In this document: piece after piece, positions 27,309 to 36,607 of the stretch | Numbering within the stretch: position 1 is the stretch's first letter | Layout: each line of letters starts with the position of its first letter | NCBI RefSeq assembly: GCF_003885045.1 | Contig: NZ_RHJS01000002.1 | Coordinates: 3,038,001-3,102,000 of the forward strand | From: Schaedlerella arabinosiphila | Lineage (GTDB): Bacteria > Bacillota > Clostridia > Lachnospirales > Lachnospiraceae | Reading direction: 5' to 3' | Length of the DNA stretch: 64,000 nucleotides | The notes under the pieces: model-generated | Told to the model about the DNA's origin: nothing | The model's input: only the letters and a program-made list of their open reading frames with translations | The model's database searches: none | Position numbers and translations under genes: made by a program

Positions 27309-28373
27309 TTACTTATATAATACGGTGCGCTCTTTTGCTTCCGGGCTGACCAGTACCTTGACCAGCTTTGGATTGGTCCTGATCTCTTTCAAGGTATCCT
27401 CCAGTTCCTCAAGAGGAACGATCATGGAGATCAGCGGCATGGGATCCACCCGTCCGTATTTCATCAGCGTCAGGGCATCCCCCCAGTCATAGCCGATCCC
27501 GGCGCAGCTTCCGCTGATCTTTTTTTCACTCGTTACAAATTCTACCGGCGGGAGAGACGCCAGATCATCCTCCGCGCAGATACCGAAGGCTTCTACCTTT
27601 CCGCCCTTTCTTACCATTTGAAATGCCTGCTCATATGTCCTGGAGCTTCCTACCGCTTCCAGGACAAAATCCGCTCCCACGCCGTTCGTCAGCCGCATCA
27701 CTTCCTCAATGGGATCAACCTCTTTGACATTGATGGTATAATCCGCAACCACTTCTTTTGCCATTTTCAGCCGGTCCGCATTCGCGTCGATCACGATGAC
27801 AGGCGCGGCTCCGCGGAGCTTCGCAAGCTGTGCATGCATGATCCCGAGTCCTGCCCCGATCACGACCACGCTGCGTCCGATCGTGCAGTCCATCTTATGT
27901 GACGCGTTGAGGCATGCCGTAAGAGGCTCTACAAATGCTGCTTTTTCATCTGACACCTCATCCGGAACCACATAGATATTCTTCCACGGAACCTTTACAT
28001 ATTCCGCAAATCCGCCGTCCGTGTGGATGCCGATCTGCTTGAAGTCCGAACACAGCAGCGGCTCTCCGATCCTGCAGTGGTAACAGGTACCGCAGGGTGT
28101 ACAGATGTCGTATGTAACCCGGTCTCCCACATGGAGCCCTTTCGCGTTTTTCCCAAGCTCCGCAATGGTTCCGTAAACCTCATGCCCGGTCGTAAGCGGG
28201 ATACACGCTACCTCATCGGCATATTTCCCGGTATAGGATCCCCAGTCAGAACCGCAGATACCGCAATACTTTACCTTCACCAGCACCTCGTCTTCGTTGA
28301 TCTCCGGTACCGGCACTTCCTTTAATTCAAAATGATATGGTTCCGTAAGAACCTGTGCTCTCATTGTCTTCAT
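27309..28373 (-). CDS. Zinc-dependent sugar/polyol dehydrogenase (MDR family)
   Basis: This 354-residue NAD(P)-dependent dehydrogenase shows the catalytic-zinc motif CGICGSD (about 36-42) with GHEVYGTI, a structural zinc cluster CTPCGTCYHCRIGEPLLC and a Rossmann stretch VVVIGAGLGIMHAQLAK. The nucleotide loop is GLGIMH, departing from the usual GxGxxG. It resembles sorbitol/galactitol-phosphate/threonine dehydrogenases and probably oxidises a secondary hydroxyl of the imported sugar or polyol. GGAGGAG precedes the ATG. Confidence 0.9.
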   Translation of the reverse strand: MKTMRAQVLTEPYHFELKEVPVPEINEDEVLVKVKYCGICGSDWGSYTGKYADEVACIPLTTGHEVYGTIAELGKNAKGLHVGDRVTYDICTPCGTCYHCRIGEPLLCSDFKQIGIHTDGGFAEYVKVPWKNIYVVPDEVSDEKAAFVEPLTACLNASHKMDCTIGRSVVVIGAGLGIMHAQLAKLRGAAPVIVIDANADRLKMAKEVVADYTINVKEVDPIEEVMRLTNGVGADFVLEAVGSSRTYEQAFQMVRKGGKVEAFGICAEDDLASLPPVEFVTSEKKISGSCAGIGYDWGDALTLMKYGRVDPMPLISMIVPLEELEDTLKEIRTNPKLVKVLVSPEAKERTVLYK

Positions 28374-28388
28374 CTGAACTCCTCCTGT

Positions 28389-29369
28389 TTATTTTGTAAA
28401 TAATTTATCCGTACGTCCTTCATATGGGGCATCGATCATAAGCGGCCGTAAAAAGTCGATGGTCTTTTTCACGCCGTCCGCGCGGCTCATGATCACATCC
28501 TCATGCTCGTAGTTCAATACACCGTCATAGCCCGTAATGAACAATTCACTGATCAGGCGTTTCCAGTCCACATCCCCCCAGCCCGGGATCCGGAACCGGA
28601 AGGACCGGTCAAGCCGTCCCCAGCCGTCCTGCATGTACATATTCAGCCCGCCCTTTCCGAGGTTGTGCTTCACGATCTCGCAGTCCTTTGCGTGGACCGT
28701 AACGATCCTTCCTTTGAGCTCGTCTACGAACTGGTTCACGTCAATCCCGGAAAACAGGATATTCGCCGGATCCAGGTTGATCGCGAAGCTCTCATGGTAG
28801 TCTGTCACCTCCAGCAGGCGAAGCGTGGACTGCGTATCATATACGATATTATTGGGGTGCGGCTCAAATGCCACCTTTACACCGTATTCCTTATACTTGT
28901 CAAACACGTATCCCCACTTTTCAGCAAATTGCTCCTCTTCATATTTCCACCCGTTGGGCTCCGGCCAGTCATTGATATGGCCGTAATTCTCCATTCCGGA
29001 AAATGCTACGACAGAGGATACTCCCAGCTCCGCCGCCAGGCGCGCGGAACGGATCATACTCTCCTGGCCGAACCGGATCTTTTCTTCCCTGGTGCCCGGG
29101 CAGATCGAATCCATGCCCGCACTGTACGGCCCCATGATCAGAGGAGAATCGGCATGGTTGCTGAGCGCCGAAATAAACAATCCATGATCTTCGATCATTT
29201 TTTTCATTTTTTTCGCATTGTTTCCTATTAATAGTTCCTGGACATCCAGCTGTCCGTTATCGGTATATGCCGGCAGCTCTACCGCGTCATATCCATGCTC
29301 CGCCGCAATTTTGCATACCTCTTCCAGAGGCTTTTCCGAATAATTTACCACACAAAATCCAATTTTCAC
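28389..29369 (-). CDS. Xylose-isomerase-like TIM barrel sugar isomerase/epimerase
   Basis: This protein of about 326 residues is of the AP endonuclease family 2 fold. Visible metal-site blocks include KVAFEPHPNNIVYD, FAINLDPANILFSGID, VTVHAKDCE and YDGVLNYEHED, with Glu/Asp/His ligands at the barrel mouth. It would interconvert keto and aldo or epimeric sugars. The likely start is the GTG at 29369 (MKIGFCVVNYSEKP) behind GGAGGG; the longer open frame starts inside poorly conserved sequence. It acts with the dehydrogenase and aldolase of the same operon. Confidence 0.87.
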   Translation of the reverse strand: MKIGFCVVNYSEKPLEEVCKIAAEHGYDAVELPAYTDNGQLDVQELLIGNNAKKMKKMIEDHGLFISALSNHADSPLIMGPYSAGMDSICPGTREEKIRFGQESMIRSARLAAELGVSSVVAFSGMENYGHINDWPEPNGWKYEEEQFAEKWGYVFDKYKEYGVKVAFEPHPNNIVYDTQSTLRLLEVTDYHESFAINLDPANILFSGIDVNQFVDELKGRIVTVHAKDCEIVKHNLGKGGLNMYMQDGWGRLDRSFRFRIPGWGDVDWKRLISELFITGYDGVLNYEHEDVIMSRADGVKKTIDFLRPLMIDAPYEGRTDKLFTK

Positions 29370-29450
29370 TTTCTTATCCCTCCAGCTTATCCATCGTATT
29401 TTTTCCTCAGCTGTTCCTATGGCCGGCACGGCCGGATATCTGCTTCCGGC

Positions 29451-30491
29451 TTAATATGTCCAGTCAAAATCATCGCCGTCCTCAATGACATATTCATCAA
29501 TATTGTCCTTTGTAACAACGATCGGGTCCTTTGTAACATCCTTTTCCTCGGGATCCCTTCCCTCCAGTGTTTCAATCGCGAGGTGGAGCGCTTCTACCGA
29601 TGCCGCACATGGGAATTGCGTAAATCCCACGCAGGTTCCGTCCTTTACCATTTTCGCAATGCCGTTGATGCCGTCCGCGTTTACGATAAAGATCCCGTCC
29701 TTTTCTCTTCCTGCCTCCTTGATCGCATCCATAGCCGCCAGGGTCACGCCCCCGTCCTGGGAGATCACGCCGTCGATCTCGCCCGGGCCGTATTTGCTCA
29801 GAAAATCTTCCATACAGGATTTTCCTTTGGATGCTTCAAAATCCGTGTACTGCCTGTCCACGATCTTGATATCCGGATACTGGGAAAATACCTTCTCCTG
29901 CCCGGCCTTCTGTCCGTTATCCGTACCGGAGCCTGCAATGGAATCCAATGCGATGATGTTTCCCTTCGGCTCTCCGTACTTCTCTGTCAGGGCATCTACC
30001 AACAGCTGCGCGCAGGCCGCGCCGTTGTTTTCATCTGTCCAGCCTACATAGTGCGTGTAATCCTCCGTCGTGGCGGTCCTGTCAAACAGGATCACCGGGA
30101 TTCCCTTTTCAAACGCTGCTTCGATCCCCGGATTCACTGCGTCCTCCACGCAGGGCGTGATCAGGATCGCGTCCAGATCCTTCTGGAGCATCGCCTCAAT
30201 ATTGCTGTTCATCGTATTGGCATCGTCATGGGCATCTGTCTCTACGATCTCCACCCCCAGCTTCTCCGCTTCTTCAATCAGCATATCCCGCATCTTTACA
30301 CGCCAGCTGTTGGATACGGACGCATTTGCAAAGCCGATCACATATCCTCCGTCCTCTTTGCCGTCCTCCCCGCTGTCCCCGGAGCCGACGCTGTCCGCAG
30401 GCCCTTCACCCTTGCTGCCGCAGCCGGTAAAAATCAGGCCGCTTACCATCATAACCGCCAGCAACATTGATAACATCTTTTTCTTTTTCAT
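29451..30491 (-). CDS. Sugar-binding lipoprotein, RbsB type
   Basis: This 346-residue extracellular binding protein has a lipoprotein signal ending LIFTGCGSKG and an acidic, glycine-rich linker. The type 1 periplasmic fold follows: YVIGFANASVSNSWRVKMRDMLIEEAEKLG, LDAILITPCVEDAVNPGIEAAFEKGIPVILFDRT, and GVISQDGGVTLAAMDAIKEAG. It is first in the operon and feeds the permease and ATPase downstream. The promoter at 30554-30582 and the divergent DeoR gene point to repression by that regulator. Confidence 0.93.
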   Translation of the reverse strand: MKKKKMLSMLLAVMMVSGLIFTGCGSKGEGPADSVGSGDSGEDGKEDGGYVIGFANASVSNSWRVKMRDMLIEEAEKLGVEIVETDAHDDANTMNSNIEAMLQKDLDAILITPCVEDAVNPGIEAAFEKGIPVILFDRTATTEDYTHYVGWTDENNGAACAQLLVDALTEKYGEPKGNIIALDSIAGSGTDNGQKAGQEKVFSQYPDIKIVDRQYTDFEASKGKSCMEDFLSKYGPGEIDGVISQDGGVTLAAMDAIKEAGREKDGIFIVNADGINGIAKMVKDGTCVGFTQFPCAASVEALHLAIETLEGRDPEEKDVTKDPIVVTKDNIDEYVIEDGDDFDWTY

Positions 30492-30553
30492 AAAACCTTA
30501 CCTTCTTTCTTTTTTTATTAACTTTCTTGCCGCAAGCTCGTCTAACTGATTTG

Positions 30554-30582
30554 AATATATCACATTTCTTTTCATTTGTCGA
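30554..30582 (-). promoter_or_regulatory. Promoter of the RbsB-type sugar operon
   Basis: On the minus strand TCGACA (30577-30582), 17 bases, then TATATT (30554-30559) with an upstream TGTGA make a good sigma-A promoter. The 5' leader is about 55 bases. The stretch between this and the DeoR promoter (30583-30676) is an extremely T-rich run without clear palindromes. Confidence 0.6.
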
Positions 30583-30676
30583 TATATTTTTTTCATTTAT
30601 TTTTATTTATTTCGTTTTATTTTTGTATTTTTTTGTTTTATTCCAAAAAATCCTTTTCATTTTTTTTCATTTTAAT

Positions 30677-30705
30677 TTGCCAATTCATTTCTTTTATGCT
30701 ATGAT
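30677..30705 (+). promoter_or_regulatory. Promoter of the DeoR/ATPase/kinase operon
   Basis: TTGCCA (30677-30682), a 17-base spacer and TATGAT (30700-30705) with TGC before it form an extended -10 promoter. About 100 bases of leader follow, containing small GC-rich hairpins around GCCGCTGTGCGGC (30749-30761). Confidence 0.75.
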
Positions 30706-30810
30706 TAGTCTGACGCGATATGATGCACACAGCCGTATGAGGAAATATGCCGCTGTGCGGCTGCGGCCGACACAATACTCACGGCAAACCATTTTGCAGA
30801 AGGACTGACC

Positions 30811-31602
30811 ATGTTTAAAATAGAGCGAATTCGACGGATAAAAGAAATACTGCGCGACTGCCGGCAAATCGAGGTTTCTGCACTGAGCTCCCTGCTGAAC
30901 GTATCTGACGCTACGATCCGCAATGACCTGGAAGAGCTCGAAAAGGAAGGCTTTTTAACCAGGTTCCACGGCGGGGCGACCATTAATTCCCAGGAAACGG
31001 CGGAGCCGGTCAACAGCCCGGACGATTCCATGATTGAATACGATAAGGCCAAGGAGGAGATCGGCATCATCGCCGCCCGGCTGATCCGCGAACGTGAGTG
31101 GGTCTTTCTCGGCCCCGGCACGACGACCTATTATATTGCGAAGGCCCTGGCGCCGAGAAGCAATATCAACGTCCTGACCAACAGCTTCCTGGCAGCCAAT
31201 ATCCTGAGAAGCTCGCCCAACATCAAGGTCCTGTTTCTGGGCGGGCAGCTGGAACGGCTTGGCTTCTACACCGTACCGGACAATCTGGAAAAGGAACTCA
31301 GCAGCATTTACCTGGATAAGTCCTTTTTCTCTGTTGACGGGGTGGATCTGTCTGCCGGGTACACCTTATCCGATACTCCGGTGCTTGAGATCATACAGCT
31401 TATTAAAAACCAGTCCCGGGAAACGATCATGGCCGTGGATTCCGCAAAATTCAACCAGCGGGCATTCCGGAAGGTCTGCGGCATCGATGAGATCAAGACC
31501 ATTGTCACAAATGCGGAGATTCCGGACGATTATAAGCAGTATTTCCTCGAGCACGGCATTTGTACCTATACCGCATATGATCTGAAGCCGATTACATTTT
31601 AA
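30811..31602 (+). CDS. DeoR/GlpR-family transcriptional regulator
   Basis: This 263-residue repressor has the N-terminal winged helix (VSALSSLLNVSDATIRNDLEELEKEGFLTRFHGGA, residues 20-55) typical of the DeoR family. The sugar-phosphate-binding domain shows LGPGTTTYYIAKAL and VDGVDLSAGYTLSD. It is divergent from the sugar import operon and first in an operon with an ABC-like protein and an FGGY kinase. It probably represses both promoters until a phosphorylated sugar made by the kinase binds it. Confidence 0.9.
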   Translation: MFKIERIRRIKEILRDCRQIEVSALSSLLNVSDATIRNDLEELEKEGFLTRFHGGATINSQETAEPVNSPDDSMIEYDKAKEEIGIIAARLIREREWVFLGPGTTTYYIAKALAPRSNINVLTNSFLAANILRSSPNIKVLFLGGQLERLGFYTVPDNLEKELSSIYLDKSFFSVDGVDLSAGYTLSDTPVLEIIQLIKNQSRETIMAVDSAKFNQRAFRKVCGIDEIKTIVTNAEIPDDYKQYFLEHGICTYTAYDLKPITF

Positions 31603-31620
31603 ATTTTATGGATAACCGTC

Positions 31621-33078
31621 ATGAAACCTTTTTGCATTGAAACGAAGCATTTGACCAAAATTTCAGACAGAACACTGGTGGATAATATTAATTTTACTGC
31701 CTATTCCGGGGAGTTCCACGCAATCATCGGAAGCAACGGGGAGGGCAAGACTGTTTTCGCCAAGCTGCTGGCCGGCATCCGTTCCATAACCAGCGGAAGT
31801 ATCCTTCTGGACGGGAAGGTTCTGGACATTCATGATGTCAGCTCCGCGCAGAAGCACGGCATTTATATGCTTTTGGAGGAGCAGGTGATGTTCCCCACCC
31901 TGTCCGTGCGTGAAAATATCCTCTCCGGCAGCGAATACCTGCTCAGTGCTTCCCATATCTGGGCGCCGTCCCGGAAAAAGGAGAACCAGGTATGCCGGGA
32001 ATATCTCCAAATGTTCGGCCTGGAGCTGGATCCGGAAATGCCTGTCACGGAACTGACGGTATTTGAAAAGCGGATCCTGCAGCTGATCCGGGTACTGATC
32101 CGCCGTCCCAGGGTGCTGATCCTGGATGAGTTTGCCTCCTGCCTTACCTACGATGAGACCGAACGCGTATTTCAGGTCTTAAAGGGATTAAAGGAGCAGC
32201 AGACCGCCATCCTCTTTATCACACACAATTATTCCGTACTCCTGCGGTACAGCGACCGTGTAACGATCATCAACGACGGGACGGACATTGCCTCTTTCAG
32301 CCGCAGTGAGTTTCACGCGAAGCCCTTTAAAGAGCATGTCGAAGCCCTGAAGCTGAATTTTTCCTATCCTTCCCTGCGCCTGCCTCCCGGAAAGGAAGTG
32401 GTTCGTTTCTGCCATTTTTCCAATCCCCAGCTCCATGACGTTGATTTTACACTTCACAGCGGTGAGATCATTGGAATGGCCGGACTCTCCTCTACGGAGA
32501 AGGCCTCGCTCATACGCGCTGCCATAGGGGATACGCGTCCCGCTTCCGGTTCGATCCTGTTTCCCGGCAGCCAGGGCCGCCCAAAGATCAGCCTCATCGG
32601 CGAACAGGACAGCGAACTGGCGCTGTTCAGCTCCCAGTCCATCCCGTTCAATATTACGGCATCGGATTTCGGACGGACGGCCTCCCATGGCTTCACCTCA
32701 AAAAAGAAGGCCGGACTCTATGCGCGTCACTGCCTGGGACGGCTGAATTTCCGCAATGCCGGGGCGGAGGATAAGACCAGATATCTGAGCACCGGAAATA
32801 AACAAAAGCTCATCATCGCACGCTCCCTGTTCTGCGGCGGCAGCCTGTACATCTACAGCGATCCGGCCAAAAACCTGGATGCCGCAAGCCGGCTGGAGCT
32901 TTACAATATACTGAACGCACTGATCTTAGAAGGAGCCGCGATCCTTTTAATTTCCTCCGATTTTGCCGAGCTGATCGGTATGTGCAGCCGGATCATCCCG
33001 TTAAAGGACGGCCGGCAGATCGGAAATTATTCTACGGATTATCTTTCTGTCCAAGCTTTGTCTAACACACTTGAGTAA
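31621..33078 (+). CDS. Degenerate double ABC ATPase of the RbsA family
   Basis: This 485-residue protein has the layout of RbsA-type sugar ATPases, but its motifs are eroded. NBD1 keeps a Walker A (GSNGEGKT, 37-44) and Walker B (VLILDEFASCLT), yet its signature is LTVFEKR instead of LSGGQ. NBD2 lacks the Walker A lysine in its usual place (GLSSTEKAS), has signature YLSTGNKQKLIIARSL, and its Walker B reads YIYSDPAKNLD without the catalytic Glu. The operon already has a normal ATPase at 24770. It has no adjacent permease, and lies between the DeoR regulator and the kinase. It may be a second importer ATPase or a regulatory relative. No clear ribosome binding site precedes it. Confidence 0.8.
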   Translation: MKPFCIETKHLTKISDRTLVDNINFTAYSGEFHAIIGSNGEGKTVFAKLLAGIRSITSGSILLDGKVLDIHDVSSAQKHGIYMLLEEQVMFPTLSVRENILSGSEYLLSASHIWAPSRKKENQVCREYLQMFGLELDPEMPVTELTVFEKRILQLIRVLIRRPRVLILDEFASCLTYDETERVFQVLKGLKEQQTAILFITHNYSVLLRYSDRVTIINDGTDIASFSRSEFHAKPFKEHVEALKLNFSYPSLRLPPGKEVVRFCHFSNPQLHDVDFTLHSGEIIGMAGLSSTEKASLIRAAIGDTRPASGSILFPGSQGRPKISLIGEQDSELALFSSQSIPFNITASDFGRTASHGFTSKKKAGLYARHCLGRLNFRNAGAEDKTRYLSTGNKQKLIIARSLFCGGSLYIYSDPAKNLDAASRLELYNILNALILEGAAILLISSDFAELIGMCSRIIPLKDGRQIGNYSTDYLSVQALSNTLE

Positions 33079-33099
33079 ACGACGGAAGGAGATCACATT

Positions 33100-34623
33100 A
33101 TGAGTAAAGACAAATTCATCGCCTATGACCTGGGTACCGGAGGAATCAAAGCCTCTCTTTTTGACGCGCGCGGAGCTTCCCTTGCGGAGACATTCCGGCA
33201 GTATGACACCTATTTTCCCATGGACCGCTTCATGGAGCAGAAGCCCATGGACTGGTGGGACGGCGTATGCCGTGCCACCCGCAGGCTCCTGGAGGAAAGC
33301 GGCTGTCCCGCAGAGGATATCGCCTGCGCCGCGCTGTCCGGGCACAGCCTGGTTGCCGTTCCCATTGACAGAGACGGCGCGCTTCTGAGCGGGCAGGTCC
33401 CCATCTGGTGCGACATGCGCGCGTCGGATCAGGTTTCTTCTTTTTTCAAGGAGCTTTCCTACGAATTCTGGTACAAAACCACCGGAAACGGTGATCCGGC
33501 CGAAACCTATACCATCTTCAAGCTGATGTGGCTTAAGGAACACCAGCCCGATCTATTTCACAGGATTCACAAAATATTGGGATCCAAGGATTTTGTGAAT
33601 TACAAGCTGACCGGTTCTGTCTGTACAGACCCGTCTTATGCCTCCGGCTTCGGAGTCTTTCACCTTCTGAATTGGGACTATGAGGATCGCTTTTTTGAAG
33701 CCGCCGGCATCAGCAGGGAGATCTTTCCCCCGATCCGCCCTTCGGATGAGATCATCGGTTATGTGACGGCCGAGGCCGCCGGTGAATGCGGCCTGTGTCA
33801 GGGCACCCCTGTTGCCTGCGGCGCCGTAGACAATACCTGTATGGCACTGGGGGCGCGCGGTCTGGAGGAAGGGACCGTCTATACCTCCCTGGGCTCTTCC
33901 AGCTGGATTGCTGTCACCTCCCGGAAACCGGTCATTGATGTCAGCAGCCGCCCCTTTGTGTTCGCACACGCGGAAAAAGGCTATTATACGTCTGCCGTCT
34001 CCATCTTTTCCGCCGGGAACTCCTTCCGCTGGATCCGGGATCATCTGATGAAGGACTATGCCGGGGACACGGATACCTACGATGTGATGAACCGGATGGC
34101 AAAAGCAGTCCCTCCCGGAAGCCATGGGGTCCTGTTTAACCCGACGCTGGCAGGCGGAAGCGCCCAGGAACCCAGTCCAAACCTCTGCGGCGGCTTTATG
34201 GGGCTGACTCTTGGAAATACGCGGGAGGATCTGGTGCGCGCCTCCATGGAAGGGGTCGCTATGGCGCTCCGCAGAACTTTAGATATCCTAAAGCGTCAGG
34301 TCGAGATCCAGGGAGATATGCTTCTGTGCGGAGGAGGCAGCAAAAGCGCCGTCTGGCGGCGGATCTTTGCGGACATCTACCATATGCCTGTCCTGAAAAC
34401 CAATATCGACCAGGACGCGGCGTCCCTCGGCGCTGCCGCCCTTGCCGCCAATGCCTGCGGCCTGTGGGACGGGTACGGCATGATCCCCTCGCTCCACCGG
34501 AAGGAGGATCATCTTCTCCCGGATGAGGAGACAAACGCGTACTACGAAAAACTGCTCCCCATCTATGAGGAATGGACCCAATGCCTTTCCAGGCTCGGCG
34601 ACCGGATGGCCGGGCTGCGCTAG
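33100..34623 (+). CDS. FGGY-family carbohydrate kinase
   Basis: This 507-residue kinase has the N-terminal phosphate loop (FIAYDLGTGGIKASLFDARG), the substrate strand PIWCDMRASDQ, GSKDFVNYKLTG, and the C-terminal LLCGGGSKSAVWRRIFADIYHMPV with QDAASLGAAALAA. It resembles xylulokinase, but the sugar cannot be fixed from sequence. It would phosphorylate the imported and converted sugar before the DeoC-like aldolase cleaves it. GGAAGGAG precedes the ATG, and a strong terminator follows the stop. Confidence 0.9.
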   Translation: MSKDKFIAYDLGTGGIKASLFDARGASLAETFRQYDTYFPMDRFMEQKPMDWWDGVCRATRRLLEESGCPAEDIACAALSGHSLVAVPIDRDGALLSGQVPIWCDMRASDQVSSFFKELSYEFWYKTTGNGDPAETYTIFKLMWLKEHQPDLFHRIHKILGSKDFVNYKLTGSVCTDPSYASGFGVFHLLNWDYEDRFFEAAGISREIFPPIRPSDEIIGYVTAEAAGECGLCQGTPVACGAVDNTCMALGARGLEEGTVYTSLGSSSWIAVTSRKPVIDVSSRPFVFAHAEKGYYTSAVSIFSAGNSFRWIRDHLMKDYAGDTDTYDVMNRMAKAVPPGSHGVLFNPTLAGGSAQEPSPNLCGGFMGLTLGNTREDLVRASMEGVAMALRRTLDILKRQVEIQGDMLLCGGGSKSAVWRRIFADIYHMPVLKTNIDQDAASLGAAALAANACGLWDGYGMIPSLHRKEDHLLPDEETNAYYEKLLPIYEEWTQCLSRLGDRMAGLR

Positions 34624-34633
34624 GATGTTTTGA

Positions 34634-34657
34634 AAGGGGGCTTGAAAAAGCCCCCTT
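34634..34657. terminator. Bidirectional terminator between converging operons
   Basis: AAGGGGGCT (34634-34642) and AGCCCCCTT (34649-34657) form a nine-base stem with a six-base loop. A T-rich stretch follows on the plus strand. It ends the kinase operon and probably also the PTS operon that converges from the right. Confidence 0.85.
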
Positions 34658-34683
34658 ATGATTTTCTTTTCTATTTTTCTGTT

Positions 34684-35757
34684 TTATTTTCCCTGTTCTT
34701 CATCGTGTGTCTTGAAATAGCTTTCCATAACGCTGTTGTCATGCGGCGCAAACAGATCTCTCCCTCCGTCAAAGGCCAGCCTGTACGCAATGATCTGTAC
34801 TGCCGGAGCAAGCTCCAAGGCCGTAAAATCCGCTGTTTTTAAATCTGTTTTCAGATCTTCTTCATCTACGACTGCGTTTCCCACTACAAATCCGTTATTT
34901 TTCACTTCTTTCATCCATCTGGCCAGGGCAAGCCCTTTTTCCTCCTCCGTGCCGTCGTTCAGGACGATCACGCAGTGGTTGCTGCTGTATCCGTAGTTCG
35001 GCCCATGCATTCCCTCTTCCAGCTCATAACCGACCGACGCGATCTGCGGTGTCTCCCATACCTTCATGGCGCCTTCCAGCGACAGCCCGTACAGCGGCCC
35101 TGCCCCTGTAAAGACGATTAGCTGGGAGCGCAGCATCTTCCGTTTGGCCCGGTCCATCCATAACAGCGCGCCGGCGCAGACTGCCCGGCTGCTTTCCGGA
35201 ACCCTCTGTGCCTGGGACAGATATCCGTCATATGCTTCCTGTGTCAGATGTCCGTAGAGCTTTCCGATCTCAAGCCCCATGAGCATCTGCGTAAAGACCG
35301 AAGCGCAGTATCCGATGGTGCGCATCGGATATTCCTCCTTTCCGCAGCCCATGTCGATATAGATCTGGCTTTCTGATGCCAGCGGTGTGTCCGGCGCTTC
35401 GGAGATTGCTGCCGTCAGATATCCCTCCTCCCGGAACTTTTTCTGTGCTTTTCTGACAAAGCCGGAGGTCCCTGTCTGGGATGTGAACACGTAGAGCGCG
35501 TTTGGATTGCGCACATAGCGGTCAAACATAAACTCATTGGACGAAACAACGGTCGTCCTGAGCCCGCCTGCCTTTTCCGCAAACGGGCGGGCGGTAACGG
35601 CAGAGGTATTGGAGGTTCCCGATCCGATAAAGATGATCTCGTCGATCTTCCTTTCCGATACCGCCTTCTTCAGATCCCGGAAGTGCTCCTCCCGGTTCTG
35701 CAGGATTCCCTCCAGTATGGACGGAACCCTTTCAATACAATCCAAAAATGATACCAT
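34684..35757 (-). CDS. SIS-domain sugar isomerase/amino-sugar-phosphate deglycase-like protein
   Basis: This 357-residue protein has two SIS domains: IIFIGSGTSNTSAVTARPFAEK, YVFTSQTGTSGFVRKAQKK, then IVFTGAGPLYGLSLEGAMKVWE and YELEEGMHGPNYGY. It lacks the glutaminase half of GlmS. The EGMHGP motif and context with a mannose-family PTS fit the fructoselysine/glucoselysine-6-phosphate deglycases (FrlB/GfrF) or glucosamine-phosphate-type isomerases. These split the phosphorylated amino sugar made by the PTS. It is last in the operon; GAAAGGAAAAGAGG precedes its ATG. Confidence 0.85.
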   Translation of the reverse strand: MVSFLDCIERVPSILEGILQNREEHFRDLKKAVSERKIDEIIFIGSGTSNTSAVTARPFAEKAGGLRTTVVSSNEFMFDRYVRNPNALYVFTSQTGTSGFVRKAQKKFREEGYLTAAISEAPDTPLASESQIYIDMGCGKEEYPMRTIGYCASVFTQMLMGLEIGKLYGHLTQEAYDGYLSQAQRVPESSRAVCAGALLWMDRAKRKMLRSQLIVFTGAGPLYGLSLEGAMKVWETPQIASVGYELEEGMHGPNYGYSSNHCVIVLNDGTEEEKGLALARWMKEVKNNGFVVGNAVVDEEDLKTDLKTADFTALELAPAVQIIAYRLAFDGGRDLFAPHDNSVMESYFKTHDEEQGK

Positions 35758-35782
35758 ATCCTCTTTTCCTTTCTTACAATAC

Positions 35783-36607
35783 TTAGAAAATTCCCAATAA
35801 TGCTCCGATCACGCCGAATACCATGAGGCCGAGCATGATCCAGATCGCTTTTACATTTTTATTGATCAGCTTATAGCAGACGAATGTCAGCAGCAGAGGA
35901 AGCAGGTTCGGGAAGATCTGGTCGAGCATCTCCTGGATCACCAGCTCCGATCCCTGGATATTCAATACCGCCGGAATCTGGAAGCTGATCATGGAGCAGG
36001 TCATCGCGCCGATCGTCATCAGCCCGACGATCCCCGCCGCCTTTGTAATCTGTCCCAGTATGCCGTTTTCACTTGCTGATTGAATAAAGCTCGTCCCCAT
36101 GTTATATCCCGCGAATACCCCGTAGTAACGCAGCAGATGCGCGATCACATTATAAACCAGAAGGTGCAGGATGACACCCAGGATGCTCCCCTGTGCCGCC
36201 AGCGCGATCCCGATCCCGAGGGAGATAATCCGCAGGGAACCCTGGAATATGGAATCCCCAATTCCGGCAAAGGGTCCCATCAGAGACAGCTTCACGGCAT
36301 TGATCGAATTTGTATCAAAATTTTTATCCTGCGACGCTTCTTTTTCCATTGATGTGGAAAGACCTGTGATAAATCCTCCCATCGTAGGCGTCGTGTTAAA
36401 AAGTTCATAGTGTCTCTTATAAGCCGCGATCCGGTCCTCTTCTTTGTCATAATAACGGCTGATCACCGGGATCATAGTATAGACATACCCCAGCCCCTGC
36501 ATTCTTTCATAATTATAGGTTGAGCTCAAAGTCATCGTACGCCAGAAAACCTTATTGAGCATCTTACGATCTTCCTTATCCTGTACCTGAAATGCCTGAT
36601 TAGTCAT
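35783..36607 (-). CDS. Mannose-family PTS component EIID
   Basis: This 274-residue membrane subunit shows VFWRTMTLSSTYNYERMQGLGYVYTMIPVISRYY and GLSTSMEKEA, then GPFAGIGDSIFQGSLRII, the signature of EIID proteins. Helices follow in the C-terminal half. With EIIC it forms the sugar channel. The start overlaps the EIIC stop by eight bases and uses a GAGGAGG site inside that gene. Confidence 0.93.
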   Translation of the reverse strand: MTNQAFQVQDKEDRKMLNKVFWRTMTLSSTYNYERMQGLGYVYTMIPVISRYYDKEEDRIAAYKRHYELFNTTPTMGGFITGLSTSMEKEASQDKNFDTNSINAVKLSLMGPFAGIGDSIFQGSLRIISLGIGIALAAQGSILGVILHLLVYNVIAHLLRYYGVFAGYNMGTSFIQSASENGILGQITKAAGIVGLMTIGAMTCSMISFQIPAVLNIQGSELVIQEMLDQIFPNLLPLLLTFVCYKLINKNVKAIWIMLGLMVFGVIGALLGIF

